DNA of 64,000 bases from Fusarium oxysporum f. sp. lycopersici 4287. Taxonomy: Eukaryota; Ascomycota; Sordariomycetes; Hypocreales; Nectriaceae. Made by a program: the position numbers and the translations under genes. The DNA lies in assembly GCF_000149955.1 (NCBI RefSeq), contig NC_030999.1:839136-903135 (forward strand), written 5' to 3'. Under the pieces are notes generated by a model, which was given only the letters and a program-made list of their open reading frames with translations, did no database searches and was not told where the DNA came from. Numbering within the stretch: position 1 is the first letter of the stretch; each line of letters opens with the position of its first letter. Of this stretch, positions 1-10,543 are shown piece after piece.

Positions 1-569
1 GTACCCCAAATTGTCGCCTGCCCCCTGTCCATTCTCACGTATGCGTCCATCTCCCACCTATTTCCATGCATCGATTTCCATAGCGACTACGTACAATCGT
101 TACTCTACGTGTTACCGACTCGTCTGAATGCATGCCAGATAAAGGCTCTCACGCTGCTCAGAACCAACGATCAGGGCATGCTGGTTGGTCAACCTGATTG
201 CAACAAGTAACATTGAGTGCACCACTTTTGCGCTGGAGCCCCGGCAGGTTGGCTTCAGCCCTCGTATTCGGCCATTAAATAAAGAGGCTATGGTGTTGGC
301 ATAAATGCCTATCGCCAATCACGAGTGGAAGATGCTCAGCTTGCGGCAGCACTAAGAGAAGTGGCGTCTAATTTACGCCACCCCCTCAACCATGCAGCTT
401 GGTGAGAGCCTTCTCTTCTGCCTATTGAGAATTTCTGTTACTTTGTCTCCGCTTCATTTTTTGGCATTTTTGCATCCTCTGTCTCCGGCTTCAGAACTAT
501 TGCTTATCGTATGGTCGATCAATTTATCTTAATCAGTAATTTGCTTTCCCCCACATCATATCGCAAACC
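1..569. other. Upstream non-coding stretch
   Basis: No open frame with family resemblance, repeat or structured RNA was recognised. The last part, just before the ATG at 570, is pyrimidine-rich, as is common upstream of fungal start codons, so it may hold the promoter of the gene that follows. Confidence 0.4.
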
Positions 570-2646
570 ATGGCGAACCCCCAGGACTACACAGTTGGCT
601 GGATCTGCGCCCTTAACAGTGAATCTGTCGCTGCCCAGGCTTTCCTCGACGAAGAACACGAGGGCCCTCGAGCAGTGGCCCAGAACGATAACAACAATTA
701 TGCCTTGGGCAGGATCGGGAATCATAATATTGTGATTGCCGTCTTGCCCGATGGGGAGTACGGTACGGCCGTTGCCGCGGCCGTAGCAAGAGAAATGCTT
801 GGCAGCTTCCCGAATATCCGCATCGGACTCCTAGTCGGGTATCGGCGGTGGTGCGCCAGGTCCAAATCATGATATACGTCTTGGCGACATCGTGATCAGC
901 AGCCGTGACGGCGGAAGAGGCGGAGTCTTCCAATATGATTTCGGCAAGACAATCCAGAATCAGTCTTTCCAAGAAACAGGGTTCTTAGACCAACCGCCGA
1001 TGGTGCTGCGGACGGCAGTTAGTGCCCTCAAGGGTAGGTACGACTTGAAGGGCCACAGGCTTAATGACGACGTGGACATGGCATTCAAGAAGATCAAAAA
1101 GCGAAAGAAGTACTCTCGCCCACCTGCGAGTAGCGACAGACTGTACCGACCTGACATCACACATCCTCCACACTCGACCGAAGGTTGTAGTGTGGTGTGT
1201 GGTGACGACCCATTCCATATACTGGCCCGGGCCGAACGGGACGAAGAAGACGACAACCCAGCCATCCACTACGGATTAATCGCTAGTGCCAATCAACTAA
1301 TGAAGGATGCACTTGTGCGGGATAAGTTGGCGGCGGAAAAGGGCGTCCTCTGCTTCGAGATGGAGGCAGCAGGCCTCATGAACCACTTCCCATGTCTGGT
1401 TATACGCGGTATATGCGACTATTCTGATTCTCATAAGAACAAGGAGTGGCAGGGCTTCGCGGCCATGGTGGCAGCGGCGTATGCGAAAGATCTTCTTCGT
1501 CAGATCCCCCCTACCAAGGTCGAGGCCGAGAGGAGGATTAGCGAGGTTCTGAATTCCAGTTAGTGTCGCCATTCGTTGTCATCGACCCCCTTCTAACTGC
1601 GGGTAGTTGAGACGGCATTGAACGGCGTGCAGAAAACATCGAATGTAACCAAGGCCATAGTCGAGGCTGTCAGATCGAACCAGCATGTGGCCACGATCAA
1701 AGACTGGCTCTCTCCTCCTGACTCCTCGACCAATGTCAATCATGCAAGAAAACTTAGACACGAAGGAACTGGAGAGTGGTTCCTCAATAGCGCTGCCTTC
1801 AGAGAGTGGGAAACTGGATCACGTCGGCATCTGTGGCTCTACGGACTGCCAGGATGTGGCAAGACAGTTCTAAGTACGACGATTCTCGACTATCTTATTC
1901 ATATAGATGACCATATAACCCTTGATTTCTTCTTCGACTTTAGCGACACAATGAAGCAGACCGTAGACGGCATGTTGCGCTCGCTTGTCTTTCAACTTTA
2001 CAAGCTCGGAATCGATTCCTCGAGAGAACTTGATGGTCTATTCCAATCCCATCGTGATGGTAGGGACCAGCCGGCGACCAAGACCTTTTTAGGCTGTCTC
2101 CATACGATGATGAGAGTCCCGAGAAAGATTTTTCTGGTACTAGATGGACTAGACGAGTCTACTACAAGAGTCGAACTTCTTAAATGGATGAAGGATGTTA
2201 TATCTACCCCCGAACTTGATCACGTCCGGCTGATTGCCACTGGGCGTCCAGAAGCAGAGTTTCAACGTCAGATTCCTCACTTGGTTGGCAAGAGCAACTG
2301 CCTGTTACTTGACAAAGCCGCCATCAACGCCGATATACGCTCCTATGTCATGGCAAGGCTTGAACAGAGCCCGGAATTTGCTAAATGGGCTTCGTTTCCA
2401 TCCGTACTCAACCAGATTCGCAACGAAATTGGAGGTAAACCAGATGGGATGTAAGTTCTATACTGGCTCCTTTTAAGGAAAGAATCATCTAATATTGGAC
2501 CCAGGTTCAGATGGGCAGCATGCCAGCTCGATAGCCTCGAGACATGCCTTGACCGTGAAGGTATCGACACAGCCCTTAAAACTTTACCGCAAGATCTCAA
2601 CGAGACATATAATCGTATACTGCAAAGAATCCCGCCTGAGCGCAAG
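570..2646 (+). pseudogene. Nucleoside phosphorylase-NACHT (NLR-like) pseudogene, 3' truncated
   Basis: The start codon at 570 opens a PNP/UDP-phosphorylase-type domain ([13 protein letters not shown], later [20 protein letters not shown] and [15 protein letters not shown]). A NACHT NTPase domain follows, with P-loop GLPGCGKT near 1849 and Walker B IFLVLDGLDE near 2130. Two introns can be read: 1559-1606 (GTTAGT...TTCTAAC...GTAG) and 2451-2504 (GTAAGT...CCAG), and both splice in frame, the second giving MFRWAACQLDSLE. One extra T near 840 shifts the frame inside the conserved glycine-rich stretch (VG then IGGGAPGP). The frame ends at KQRS where hAT-1 begins; no matching C-terminal repeat domain is seen beyond that element. 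Fungal proteins of this architecture are NLR-like and linked to non-self recognition; this copy should be non-functional. Confidence 0.85.
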
Positions 2647-2656
2647 CAGCGTTCGA

Positions 2657-2792
2657 CATAAGTAAAGTAATTGCAAGTAAGTAACCAAGTAAGTAAGTAA
2701 TAAGTAAGTAAGTAAGCCCGGCAGCCAAGTAAGTAAGTAAAGCCTCCAAGAAGCAAGTAAGTAAGTAAGATCCAAGTAAGTGGGGCAAAACC
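2657..2792. repeat. Left subterminal AAGTAAG array of hAT-1
   Basis: Short runs of AAGTAAGTAAG separated by 4-15 nt spacers (for example CCAAG, CCCGGCAGCC, AAGCCTCC). The same motif clusters at the right end of the element. Subterminal repeats are known transposase-binding sites in hAT elements; that role is inferred here. Confidence 0.75.
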
Positions 2793-2804
2793 GCAAGCGC
2801 CGTG

Positions 2805-2865
2805 CGACCGGATGTGAAACGCGGCCCATACGTTGGGGTCATGTATCCGGTTTCACATCCGGGTT
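2805..2865. repeat. 13-bp inverted repeat inside hAT-1
   Basis: CCGGATGTGAAAC at 2808-2820 faces GTTTCACATCCGG at 2850-2862 across a 29-nt loop. The pairing extends outward as GCGAC/GTCGC with a 3-nt bulge. It lies between the left subterminal array and the transposase region. Confidence 0.7.
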
Positions 2866-3267
2866 GTCGCATCAAGTGCTCCAATCCTAACGACATGAGC
2901 TGAAATAGCCATACCTGAACACATGGCTATTCAAATTTCTTTTATCCCTAAGATATTTCTCATCAATTAACTGGTGCCATCTCTGATCCCTGTAGAGCCA
3001 ATTGTCTAACAGGATTCCTTCCCACAGTTGGTCCTTATCGCGCAACAATCTGCTGCAGCAACGCGACAGTGCATTGACGCAGCTGATATTCCCGAACCTG
3101 GATACCGTATTTCGCTCTATTTTCGAGATGCCTGACAAAGAATCCATTGCGGGAACTTCCTCTTCCTCCTCCTTCGAGACGACCCAGTCCGTGGCTGGCA
3201 ATAGTACCCTTTCGAACCTTCGGCGCACGAGAAGCGTAGCAAGCCAACTGGCGACCGTTCGGCCTGA

Positions 3268-5298
3268 GCATCTCGACGTCGCTCAACCTTCTTCACTCCC
3301 TTCGCCAATATCCCTCTTCACGGTGTTGAACACAAGCTATTTCGACAGCTTCTTGCCTTCCTAGATGACGAGTTTGTTATCGAAGTTCTGCCGACATCGG
3401 GAAACACCGTAAGAAGGTGGATCTTACAAGAATTCGAAGAACACACGAGGATGTTAAAGGATGAGATGAATAAAGCCTTATCAAAGGTTCATACTTCCTT
3501 TGACATGTGGACTTCGCCTAATGGTATTGCTATCCTTTCGGTGATAGCGTACTATGTTGACATAGCCGGGACACCACAAGTCCGCCTTATCAGCCTAGAG
3601 AAGCTCTCCGGCAGTCACGGTGGCGAAAATCAGGCCATCTTGATGGCTAAGGTCATCCGGAAATACGGCTTGGAAAAGAAGATCGGGTTCTTCACAGCAG
3701 ATAACGCTGACCCTTGCGATACTTGTGTCCGGGCTTTGCTTAAGATGTTCAATCCCCGGGCAAGTCCTACTGGGCTTGAGGGCTTGGAAGGCGAGCGGCG
3801 AATCCGCTGTGTTGGCCATATCCTCAACCTATCGGCAAAGGCCTTCTTAGAGGGCGATTCTAGTGACATATTCGACAGTCACATTGCGGAGAAAGACCAG
3901 AAGAAAGAACGCGAATTACTCCGTGAATGGAGAAAGAGAGGCCCTATTGGAAAACTCCATAATCTGGTCTACTGGATCAGAAGAAACCCTCAGCGTAGGG
4001 AGCTTTTCCTATCCATCACGAGTGGCAAGGTCGACCAATCAATCATGGCCGAATTGGGAGTATGGTTTGTCGACGACACTCTCAAAGGCTTGATGGTCAA
4101 GGCAGATAATGATACGCGATGGAATTCTGTCTATTTGATGGTCCATCGCGCGCTCAGACTTCGGGACATTATCGATGTCTTTTGCAAGCTTAGTCTTCTT
4201 GACCCCAAGGAAGAAAAAAGGGTCTCCGCCGAGGACGTTCTTAGCTGTGAAGACTGGGTAGTACTCGCCGAGATCATCGAAATCCTACAGCCTTACCTCA
4301 CGTATACCAAGCACTTTGAGGGTCGCACTCCTAGATTTGCAGAGGTACTTCCCACCATGTACCTCTTGAAGGACCATCTATCTGAAATGCGACAGCGGTA
4401 TTCTTCCAACCTTATCCCTGCGCCGTATCGGGCGCCGAGGATCACTCTCGAAGAGCCAGTACTTGATTGTATCATAGTCGCTGCGCCTACTGATGGCACA
4501 GAGAGAGAGCAACAGGGAGGGCTGCAACAGGACACTGGCGTATCTACCTGGGGCAGATATTCAACCATGGAATCGACTACCAGCGGAGAACCGAGTTCTC
4601 CACTATACCAAGCAGAGATCTCGGTACAATTCGAAGACAAGGACCTAGATCCTGAGCCCTTCGAGTTGTCCGACGATGGGCTACATTTCATACAACACTC
4701 GATCAAGCATGCAACGTCAAAGCTCGACAAATACCGCAATTTGATGCAGCGGAGCGTTGTTTACTGGGCAGCTATGATATTACACCCAGGATACGGCATT
4801 GGGTTCCTGCAGCTTAGGCTACCGAACCAAGTAGACTCGATCCTTCGGGACTTCAGAGATTACTTTGACAGGCACTATGCTCAAGGTAATCAGGAACCAG
4901 TCTCTCCAGACTCCCCTCCGGCATTTCATGGATCAAAGTTATTGTTGCACACTGCAAACTTCCCCAAGAAGGCCAGGAAAGAAGCTCCGGATGAGATCAA
5001 CCTATACCTACAAATGGTTCCAGAGGAAGACTTCAAAGAAGAGCAATTGCTCCAATGGTGGCTTGGCCGCAAGACTCAGTTCCCACGGTTATTCAATATG
5101 GCGATGGACCTACTTTCTATCTCAGCCATGTCCAGCGAGAATGAACGTGTTTTCAGTGCCACAAAGCTCACCATATCTTCACAAAGGAACGCCCTGCACT
5201 GGGTTACTGTGGAGGCATTGCAATGCCTCAGAAACTGGGCTCGCACTGGTGCGATTTCCTGGGCAAAACCAAGGGGACATCAGGACACGATGCTGTAA
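3268..5298 (+). CDS. hAT-family transposase (hAT-1), N-terminus unclear
   Basis: The frame is open from 3268 after a TGA; the first ATG is at 3451, but family-like sequence starts upstream of it (FANIPLHGVEHKLFRQLLAF, then TVRRWILQEF), so the true start or a 5' exon is missing. RNase H-like transposase core: FDMWTSPN, FFTADNADPCDTC, CVGHILNLSAKAF, RGPIGKLHNLVYWIR and NDTRWNSVYLM. The C-terminal dimerisation region reads LLQWWLGRKTQFP...AMSSENERVFSATKLTISS, with the likely catalytic glutamate in SENERVF. No BED zinc finger is visible. The serine-rich frame at 3120-3260 (DKESIAGTSSSSS) may be the displaced N-terminus. The main core is uninterrupted. Confidence 0.85.
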   Translation, partial: ASRRRSTFFTPFANIPLHGVEHKLFRQLLAFLDDEFVIEVLPTSGNTVRRWILQEFEEHTRMLKDEMNKALSKVHTSFDMWTSPNGIAILSVIAYYVDIAGTPQVRLISLEKLSGSHGGENQAILMAKVIRKYGLEKKIGFFTADNADPCDTCVRALLKMFNPRASPTGLEGLEGERRIRCVGHILNLSAKAFLEGDSSDIFDSHIAEKDQKKERELLREWRKRGPIGKLHNLVYWIRRNPQRRELFLSITSGKVDQSIMAELGVWFVDDTLKGLMVKADNDTRWNSVYLMVHRALRLRDIIDVFCKLSLLDPKEEKRVSAEDVLSCEDWVVLAEIIEILQPYLTYTKHFEGRTPRFAEVLPTMYLLKDHLSEMRQRYSSNLIPAPYRAPRITLEEPVLDCIIVAAPTDGTEREQQGGLQQDTGVSTWGRYSTMESTTSGEPSSPLYQAEISVQFEDKDLDPEPFELSDDGLHFIQHSIKHATSKLDKYRNLMQRSVVYWAAMILHPGYGIGFLQLRLPNQVDSILRDFRDYFDRHYAQGNQEPVSPDSPPAFHGSKLLLHTANFPKKARKEAPDEINLYLQMVPEEDFKEEQLLQWWLGRKTQFPRLFNMAMDLLSISAMSSENERVFSATKLTISSQRNALHWVTVEALQCLRNWARTGAISWAKPRGHQDTML

Positions 5299-5324
5299 GA
5301 TGATTGGCTATGGTATATGGGTCC

Positions 5325-5440
5325 ACTTTACTTGCAAGTAAGCAAGTAAAGTAAGTAAGTAGTTCGGGGTGGCAAGTAAGTATGGATATCGTTAGTAAGT
5401 AAGTAAGTAAGCCTGAAAATTTTACTTACTTTACTTATGT
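5325..5440. repeat. Right subterminal AAGTAAG array of hAT-1
   Basis: AAGTAAG-type units in the same orientation as at the left end, ending in the inverted copy TTACTTACTTTACTTATGT that forms the terminal inverted repeat. Confidence 0.7.
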
Positions 5441-5449
5441 AGAACGCTG

Positions 5450-5593
5450 GGTCTGTTCTGTAATTTGCGAAAGCTTTACGTAGATTTTAGCACTCGAGAC
5501 TCTAGCTCAGCACGTCCTGTGCCCCAATAGGGGACTTTACGGGCCTCACGGCCCCCGGACGAAAAATATACATACATACATACATACATACAT
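5450..5593 (+). repeat. Possible LINE 3' tail and (TACA)n microsatellite
   Basis: A GC-rich stretch with a short palindrome (GGGCCTCACGGCCC) near 5540 runs through GGACGAAAAATA into a (TACA)n tract at about 5568-5593. A structured 3' UTR ending in a simple-repeat tail fits the end of a truncated LINE; this is inference, since no coding sequence precedes it. The next LINE starts directly afterwards. Confidence 0.4.
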
Positions 5594-5733
5594 GGCTGCG
5601 CCTCTTCCTTCCTTTGTCATCACACTTTCTTGGCATACAAATGTTAAGAAAGTGGCCCTGTCTACACGTAAATCCTTAACAAGTGCACAACAAACATTCC
5701 AATCTGCGCCTTGCGCAGTCGCAAGCCGCGGCG

Positions 5734-7377
5734 ATGGCTTCGTCTTCGACGATCCCGCCCGCTGCCTTGGATCCCTTCGATCTGGGGATCCACACTCCCA
5801 TCAACCTGAACCGGGGAGCCCGTGCAGCCCTCTTACAGAACAGTCCGGTAGTCATCAACGGCACTGTTGGTGTTTCACCTGCTCCCGGCCGGATGGCTCA
5901 GACACCATCCTCACCACTCAACGCCGCCGCCACCACCACCACAGCTACGGAAGGAGCTGAGCGTGCCAGTCCCGTATCCACTTTTGAACAACGACCAATC
6001 TCTATCGTTGAATCAGCCAACGATCTCGCGCGAGAACACGCGGAAGAGTACAACACCAAGCTGATGGTGTTCCGGGCCTTCTGTACCAAGTTTGAAGAAG
6101 CGGCCCAGCAATTCGTCACCGGACCGCAACGACGTTTCGCTCAGCAATTTGCCGATGATTTCCTCGGTTTTTGGAAACGAGAGCTCTCCTGCTCCGGACC
6201 TGCGACCCCAAAGCCTACATACAGCAGCGTCGCTGCTGCCGCGCCTCCCACTGACCATGACCGTCTGACCCACAGACAACAACAACAACATGGACGCCGA
6301 CAAACAGATCCACCTCATCGCCAAGGGCAACAGACAACTATCGCCCCACCCCGACAAGACCTCCGCGTCTTTATCCGTCTAGAAGCCGGAGCTCCGGCCA
6401 GGGCCCACAGTAGCTATGCCATCCGGACTCTGATCCGGGAGAAGCTCGGCGCTGTCTCAGACAAGATCCGGCAGGTGTTCCAGGTCAGATCGGGATGGGC
6501 CGTTCTGGCTGCCGACTCGGCAACACGCGACTTTCTGGTAGAAAAGCAAGCTGAGTGGGCCGCTGAACTGGGAGCTACAGCAGTAGAAACGAACAAAGAA
6601 TGGTTCACCTATGTGGTCTCAGACGTTCCTACAAGACTGTCTGGCTTTTACGGAAATGAGGTGGATAGTGACAGCGTCGTCAGCGACGAGATAGAAATCC
6701 AGACGGGGCTCAAGCCCATTGACGTACGTACCGGAAGACAATTCTCGGATAACCCCTTGACCAAGGCCCTACTTGTGTCCTTTCTGAAGCCTACAAAAAG
6801 ATTCTGGTCTCTTTTCGGCAGTAGCGCAGCTAGACTTGTTGACAAAACCGACCGACCTAGACAATGTGAGAAGTGCCGGGGCCACCATTTTGCCCGCAAC
6901 TGTCACAGACAGCCAGTTTGCCGACGCTGTGGTGAGACCGGCCACCTCGTAGACGATTGCATCGCACCAGAACAGTGCGTCAACTGCTTGGGCCCCCACC
7001 AGGCCAACTTTCGTAGGTGCCCAGCTCGGCCAAAGACAGTGCACGGCGTGCTCCGCCGACTGACTAAAGAGCAACGAAAACATGTCAGGGCCGTTGGTGC
7101 GGAGACATACCGACAACGACACCAAGAACCACAGTCGGGATCGCATCAGGAAGCCCAGCAGGGCATGGCTGAGCGACAAAACGAGGATGTCACATCACAA
7201 GAACGATCGAACGCTCGTGCTCCAAGCCCAGCTGTATCAGGAGCACCTTCGTGCATCATGGTGGCCACGACCCCTCATGCTAGCTATGAAGCAGAGGAAG
7301 AACCCGAACAGCCCAGACCAGGCTCACCGCGAAAGCGCCGAATAGTTCTCATTAATCGCTCGCATGGCCGGGAATAG
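5734..7377 (+). CDS. LINE ORF1, gag-like zinc-knuckle protein
   Basis: The first ATG of the frame is at 5734 (MASSSTIPPAALD), giving about 547 aa; the frame is also open upstream, so the start is a choice. The N-terminal half is Ala/Pro/Thr/Gln-rich and low in complexity. The middle (RVFIRLEAGAPARAHSSYAI) resembles the RNA-binding region of fungal LINE gag proteins. Near residues 380-440 lies a cysteine/histidine cluster: CEKCRGHHFARNC, CRRCGETGHLVDDC and CVNCLGPHQANFRRC, which are CCHC knuckles expected to bind element RNA. The stop TAG (7375-7377) overlaps the ORF2 ATG at 7364 by 14 nt, consistent with coupled translation. The frame is intact. Confidence 0.85.
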   Translation: MASSSTIPPAALDPFDLGIHTPINLNRGARAALLQNSPVVINGTVGVSPAPGRMAQTPSSPLNAAATTTTATEGAERASPVSTFEQRPISIVESANDLAREHAEEYNTKLMVFRAFCTKFEEAAQQFVTGPQRRFAQQFADDFLGFWKRELSCSGPATPKPTYSSVAAAAPPTDHDRLTHRQQQQHGRRQTDPPHRQGQQTTIAPPRQDLRVFIRLEAGAPARAHSSYAIRTLIREKLGAVSDKIRQVFQVRSGWAVLAADSATRDFLVEKQAEWAAELGATAVETNKEWFTYVVSDVPTRLSGFYGNEVDSDSVVSDEIEIQTGLKPIDVRTGRQFSDNPLTKALLVSFLKPTKRFWSLFGSSAARLVDKTDRPRQCEKCRGHHFARNCHRQPVCRRCGETGHLVDDCIAPEQCVNCLGPHQANFRRCPARPKTVHGVLRRLTKEQRKHVRAVGAETYRQRHQEPQSGSHQEAQQGMAERQNEDVTSQERSNARAPSPAVSGAPSCIMVATTPHASYEAEEEPEQPRPGSPRKRRIVLINRSHGRE

Positions 7378-10300
7378 ATATTCTCAAACACGAAAGAACG
7401 ACAGGAAGCCGCTCAGGATCTTCCAGGCCAACGTCGGCAAGATCCCTCCGGCCCACGACTGCGCCCTGGCGCTGGCCGACTCGGAACAATATGACGTTGT
7501 GCTCTTGCAAGAGCCGTGGACGGCTCACACAGAGACCCGCACTTTAACTAAGACTCACCCTGCATACGACACATTTACGCCGGTCGACATGTGGAACAGC
7601 AACGACACTCGGCCTAGAGTGATGACATATGTCCGACGAGACCCAAGACTTCTTGCTGACCAGATTCGGCCTTTTCAGACTCGTGATATCCTTTGGCTCA
7701 CAATCAACGACCTGACGATCGTCAACTTCTATCGTCAGAACGACGAGAGGGACGCCCTAGACACGCTATTTCAATGGTCTGTCCCGGAACGTTGCCTCGT
7801 AGCTAGCGATTTCAATGCCAGACATTGTAGCTGGCAAACAGGCCAAACTACGAACCGGGGCCAAGAGATAGCAGGATGGGTGTCTGAGAATGACCTCAGC
7901 CTTCTCAACACTTTAGACATCCCAGCAAACCCGTACGGCAACACAATCGATCTTGCCTTTACTAACCTACCACTTGCTGAAGCTATCGTCGAGGACCATC
8001 TCGCCACCAGCTCTGACCACTTCACGCTCAGCCTGACTTTCCCAGACGTCAGATCGACTCCGATGCAGCCAGGCAAGATTCGAGTGACGACGGAAGACGA
8101 GCTCAAACGATTCGTCGAGATCGTAGAGCTTGGCGCCACAGGAATACCCCTGACAGATTCGACCCCCGAGGAGCTGGACGAGCTTGCCTCTTCACTTGTG
8201 AGTCTACTAACATCAGCAGCAAAAGCGTCTGGGAGGCCCGCACGGAAAGGCGGACGTCCGGCTCCCTGGTGGACGGAGGAGTGCGCCAACGCCGCGGCTG
8301 CTTTTCGAGCCATCAGAAGAAGCTACCTGCTCGGCTTCAACCAGGATGTTCAGATCGCCAAAAGAGGCTTTCATCGTGTGGTCCGTCGGGCCAAGAGGCG
8401 CTATTGGCGTAACCTCATCGATGGCTTCTCCAGCTGTAGCGATGTTTTCAAAGCTGTCCGGTGGCTAAAGTCCCCAGGAGCCTTCCAGCCGCCACCCCTA
8501 CAGGTCGATAACGTCGTGTACGAAAGCCAGATGGATAAAGCCAACGCACTCGACAGGCCACGCTTGAAAGAACTGCGGAGGACGACATCGCAAAGGCATG
8601 GACGCCAGTATTCCCACCTAGGTCGATCCCATTCTCGCCCGAAATCTCTCTGGAGGAGGCGCAATATGCGACTTGTCACACAGGCAATACATCCCCAGGG
8701 TCAGACAACATCACAGTCAAACTTCTTGAAGCAGTATGGCATACCATCGGTACACTCGTCCGTCGTCTCTTCGAAAGATGCCTTACCATAGGCCATCATC
8801 CAAAACCATTCAAGGAGGCGGAGGTGGTCATGATCGCGAAACCGGGACGGAGAGACCTTACCGAACCACGAGCATGGCGACCCATCTCACTGCTCTCCTG
8901 TCTTGGTAAGGGACTAGAACGACTGATCGCGCGCCGCCTAGCCTGGGCAGCCGTCCACTACAGCGTCCTTCATCCACAACAAGCTGGAGCGCTCCCCAAG
9001 AGGTCTGCAACAGATTTGGTGACAGCTCTGATCCACGATATCGAAGAAGCGTTCGCGCGAAAGAAGGTGGCGACTCTAGTCACAATGGATGTCCACGGTG
9101 CTTTCGACACCGTCATGCGCAACAGGCTAGTTCTGCGTCTACGCGAACAAGGCTGGCCCGACTATCTGGCTCGTTGGGCTGGCTCCTTCATGGACGGCCG
9201 GTCTGCGCGTGTCAGGTACCAAGACACCGTCACGGCCTCTTCTCCCCTTCAGTGCGGCCTCCCTCAAGGGTCGCCGGTGTCGCCAATCCTCTTCCTGCTT
9301 TACACTGAGCCAATCTATCGATTAGGGAACCCTCAGGGTCGCTTCGGCTATGCAGACGACACGGCCATCCTGTCCATAGGCGACACAGTAGACGAGACTT
9401 CTGCCATGGCATCTAGTTCCATCGCCGAGATGGTGCGATGGGGCGCGGAGAATGGCGTGTCCTTCGACACGAAGAAGACCGAAGTCATGCATTTCTCCCG
9501 CAGCAAACTCAGTACTGCGCCGGCAGTACGCCACGGCGATGTCGAGAAATACCCTGAACCAGCTCTACGCTGGCTTGGTATCTGGTTGGATAGCAGACTA
9601 TCTTTTCGACTTCATGTCGAAAAGTGGGCGGCCAAAGCAAAGGCAGTGGCTTATCATTTGCGGGGGCTCACCAACACGGTACACGGCCCTCTACCGAGCG
9701 CCGTGCGAGGCGCCGTCAGAGCATGTGTCGAGCCAGTGCTGCTCCACGGCTCAGAGGCGTGGTACCCGGACAAGACCAGGCCGCGGTGGACCCATCCTAC
9801 GAAGGATCTACCATCGAGTAACCAGCATCTCGTGCAAATAATGACAAAAGCCATGAAACAGGCTATGAAGGCCATTCTTCCCGTCTGGAAGACGACACCC
9901 ATCACCGTCCTTCACAGAGAAAGCGGGATACCACCAGTCGATCAATTGCTTGACGCGAGGCGACTTAGGTTCTCCGCACGACTCAAATCGCTGGATGAGG
10001 CTCATCCTCTGGCGATCCGAACGCGCCCGCCCCGACAGCCTACTTACCACGACCTCATCAAACGAAGATATCAAATACAGGCAGAGAGCAGCTTCAGGAC
10101 GCGCCTTCGACGTGCAAACGAACTCTTTGCACCCTGCACGCGGCCGAAACTCGTCTATCGATGCTTCCATCAAGAACAGATGCCTCCACTGCAGACAGCG
10201 TCTAAAGAGAAATCGGCTGACGCCTTTTCCCGCTGGGTCGAGTCTCTCGACGCGCTCACCATGGTCGTATACTCGGATGGCTCTCTTTCCTCAGAAGGGG

Positions 10301-10543
10301 CTGCCAGCTATGGCTTCACCATCCATCAGAACAATATCCCAATCTTTGACGGATCAGGTCGCCTCGGACCTGCTGAGGTTTTCGATGCTGAAGCTACCAG
10401 GGCTTTAGAGGGCCTGAAGGCCGCTCTAAACCTGCGAGAATTAGCAACACAGAATATATTCATCTGCCTAGATAACCTGGCAGCCGCCACGTGTCTACGA
10501 GGCACTCCTTCTGAATCCTCTCAAAACGTCTTTCTCGAGTTCC
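7364..10543 (+). pseudogene. LINE ORF2: endonuclease, RT, RNase H (frameshifted, truncated)
   Basis: The ATG at 7364 starts an endonuclease/exonuclease/phosphatase domain (RIFQANVGK, VVLLQEPW, ASDFNARH, and SSDHF at its end). Near 8556 the frame changes: the protein leaves LDR and resumes as ATLERTAEDDI, explained by loss of one G from a GGG run. The RT follows with LVTMDVHGAFDTV (motif A), GLPQGSPVSPILFLLY (B) and FGYADDTAIL (C, catalytic DD). RNase H begins at MVVYSDGSLSSEGAASYGF (near 10261) with conserved acidic positions (FDAEATRAL, ICLDNLAAAT), then is cut at FLEF by the Copia LTR at 10544. Both lesions should abolish activity. About 1060 codons remain. Confidence 0.88.

Larger units (their letters stand above)
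2647..5449 (+). mobile_element. hAT-1 DNA transposon
   Basis: Inverted ends begin CAGCGTTC then G or T, followed by ACATAAGTAAAGTAA, on both sides (left at 2647, right complement ending at 5449), about 23 of 24 bases matching. A CAG start is typical of hAT ends. The element carries a hAT transposase and long subterminal AAGTAAG arrays. The flanking 8-mers AGCGCAAG and GGTCTGTT do not match, so there is no target duplication. The right flank also does not resume the NACHT gene, which suggests a rearrangement or deletion after insertion. Confidence 0.8.
5594..10543 (+). mobile_element. Tad-like non-LTR retrotransposon (LINE), 3' end cut by Copia
   Basis: The element has a two-ORF organisation: a gag-like ORF1 with zinc knuckles, and ORF2 with apurinic-type endonuclease, reverse transcriptase and RNase H. 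The 5' edge is placed just after the (TACA)n tract. The 3' edge is the left LTR of the Copia element, which begins inside the RNase H domain. The rest of RNase H, the 3' UTR and the tail are not recognisable to the right of Copia. Confidence 0.85.

Noticed and set aside
2343..2896. Minus-strand frames rich in Tyr/Leu/Thr
   Set aside because: They are translations of the AAGTAAG subterminal repeats of hAT-1.
2887..3228. Minus-strand frame of 113 codons in hAT-1
   Set aside because: It lies opposite the degenerate 5' part of the transposase region and has no family resemblance.
7771..8313. 180-codon minus-strand frame in the LINE
   Set aside because: Antisense shadow of the endonuclease domain of ORF2.
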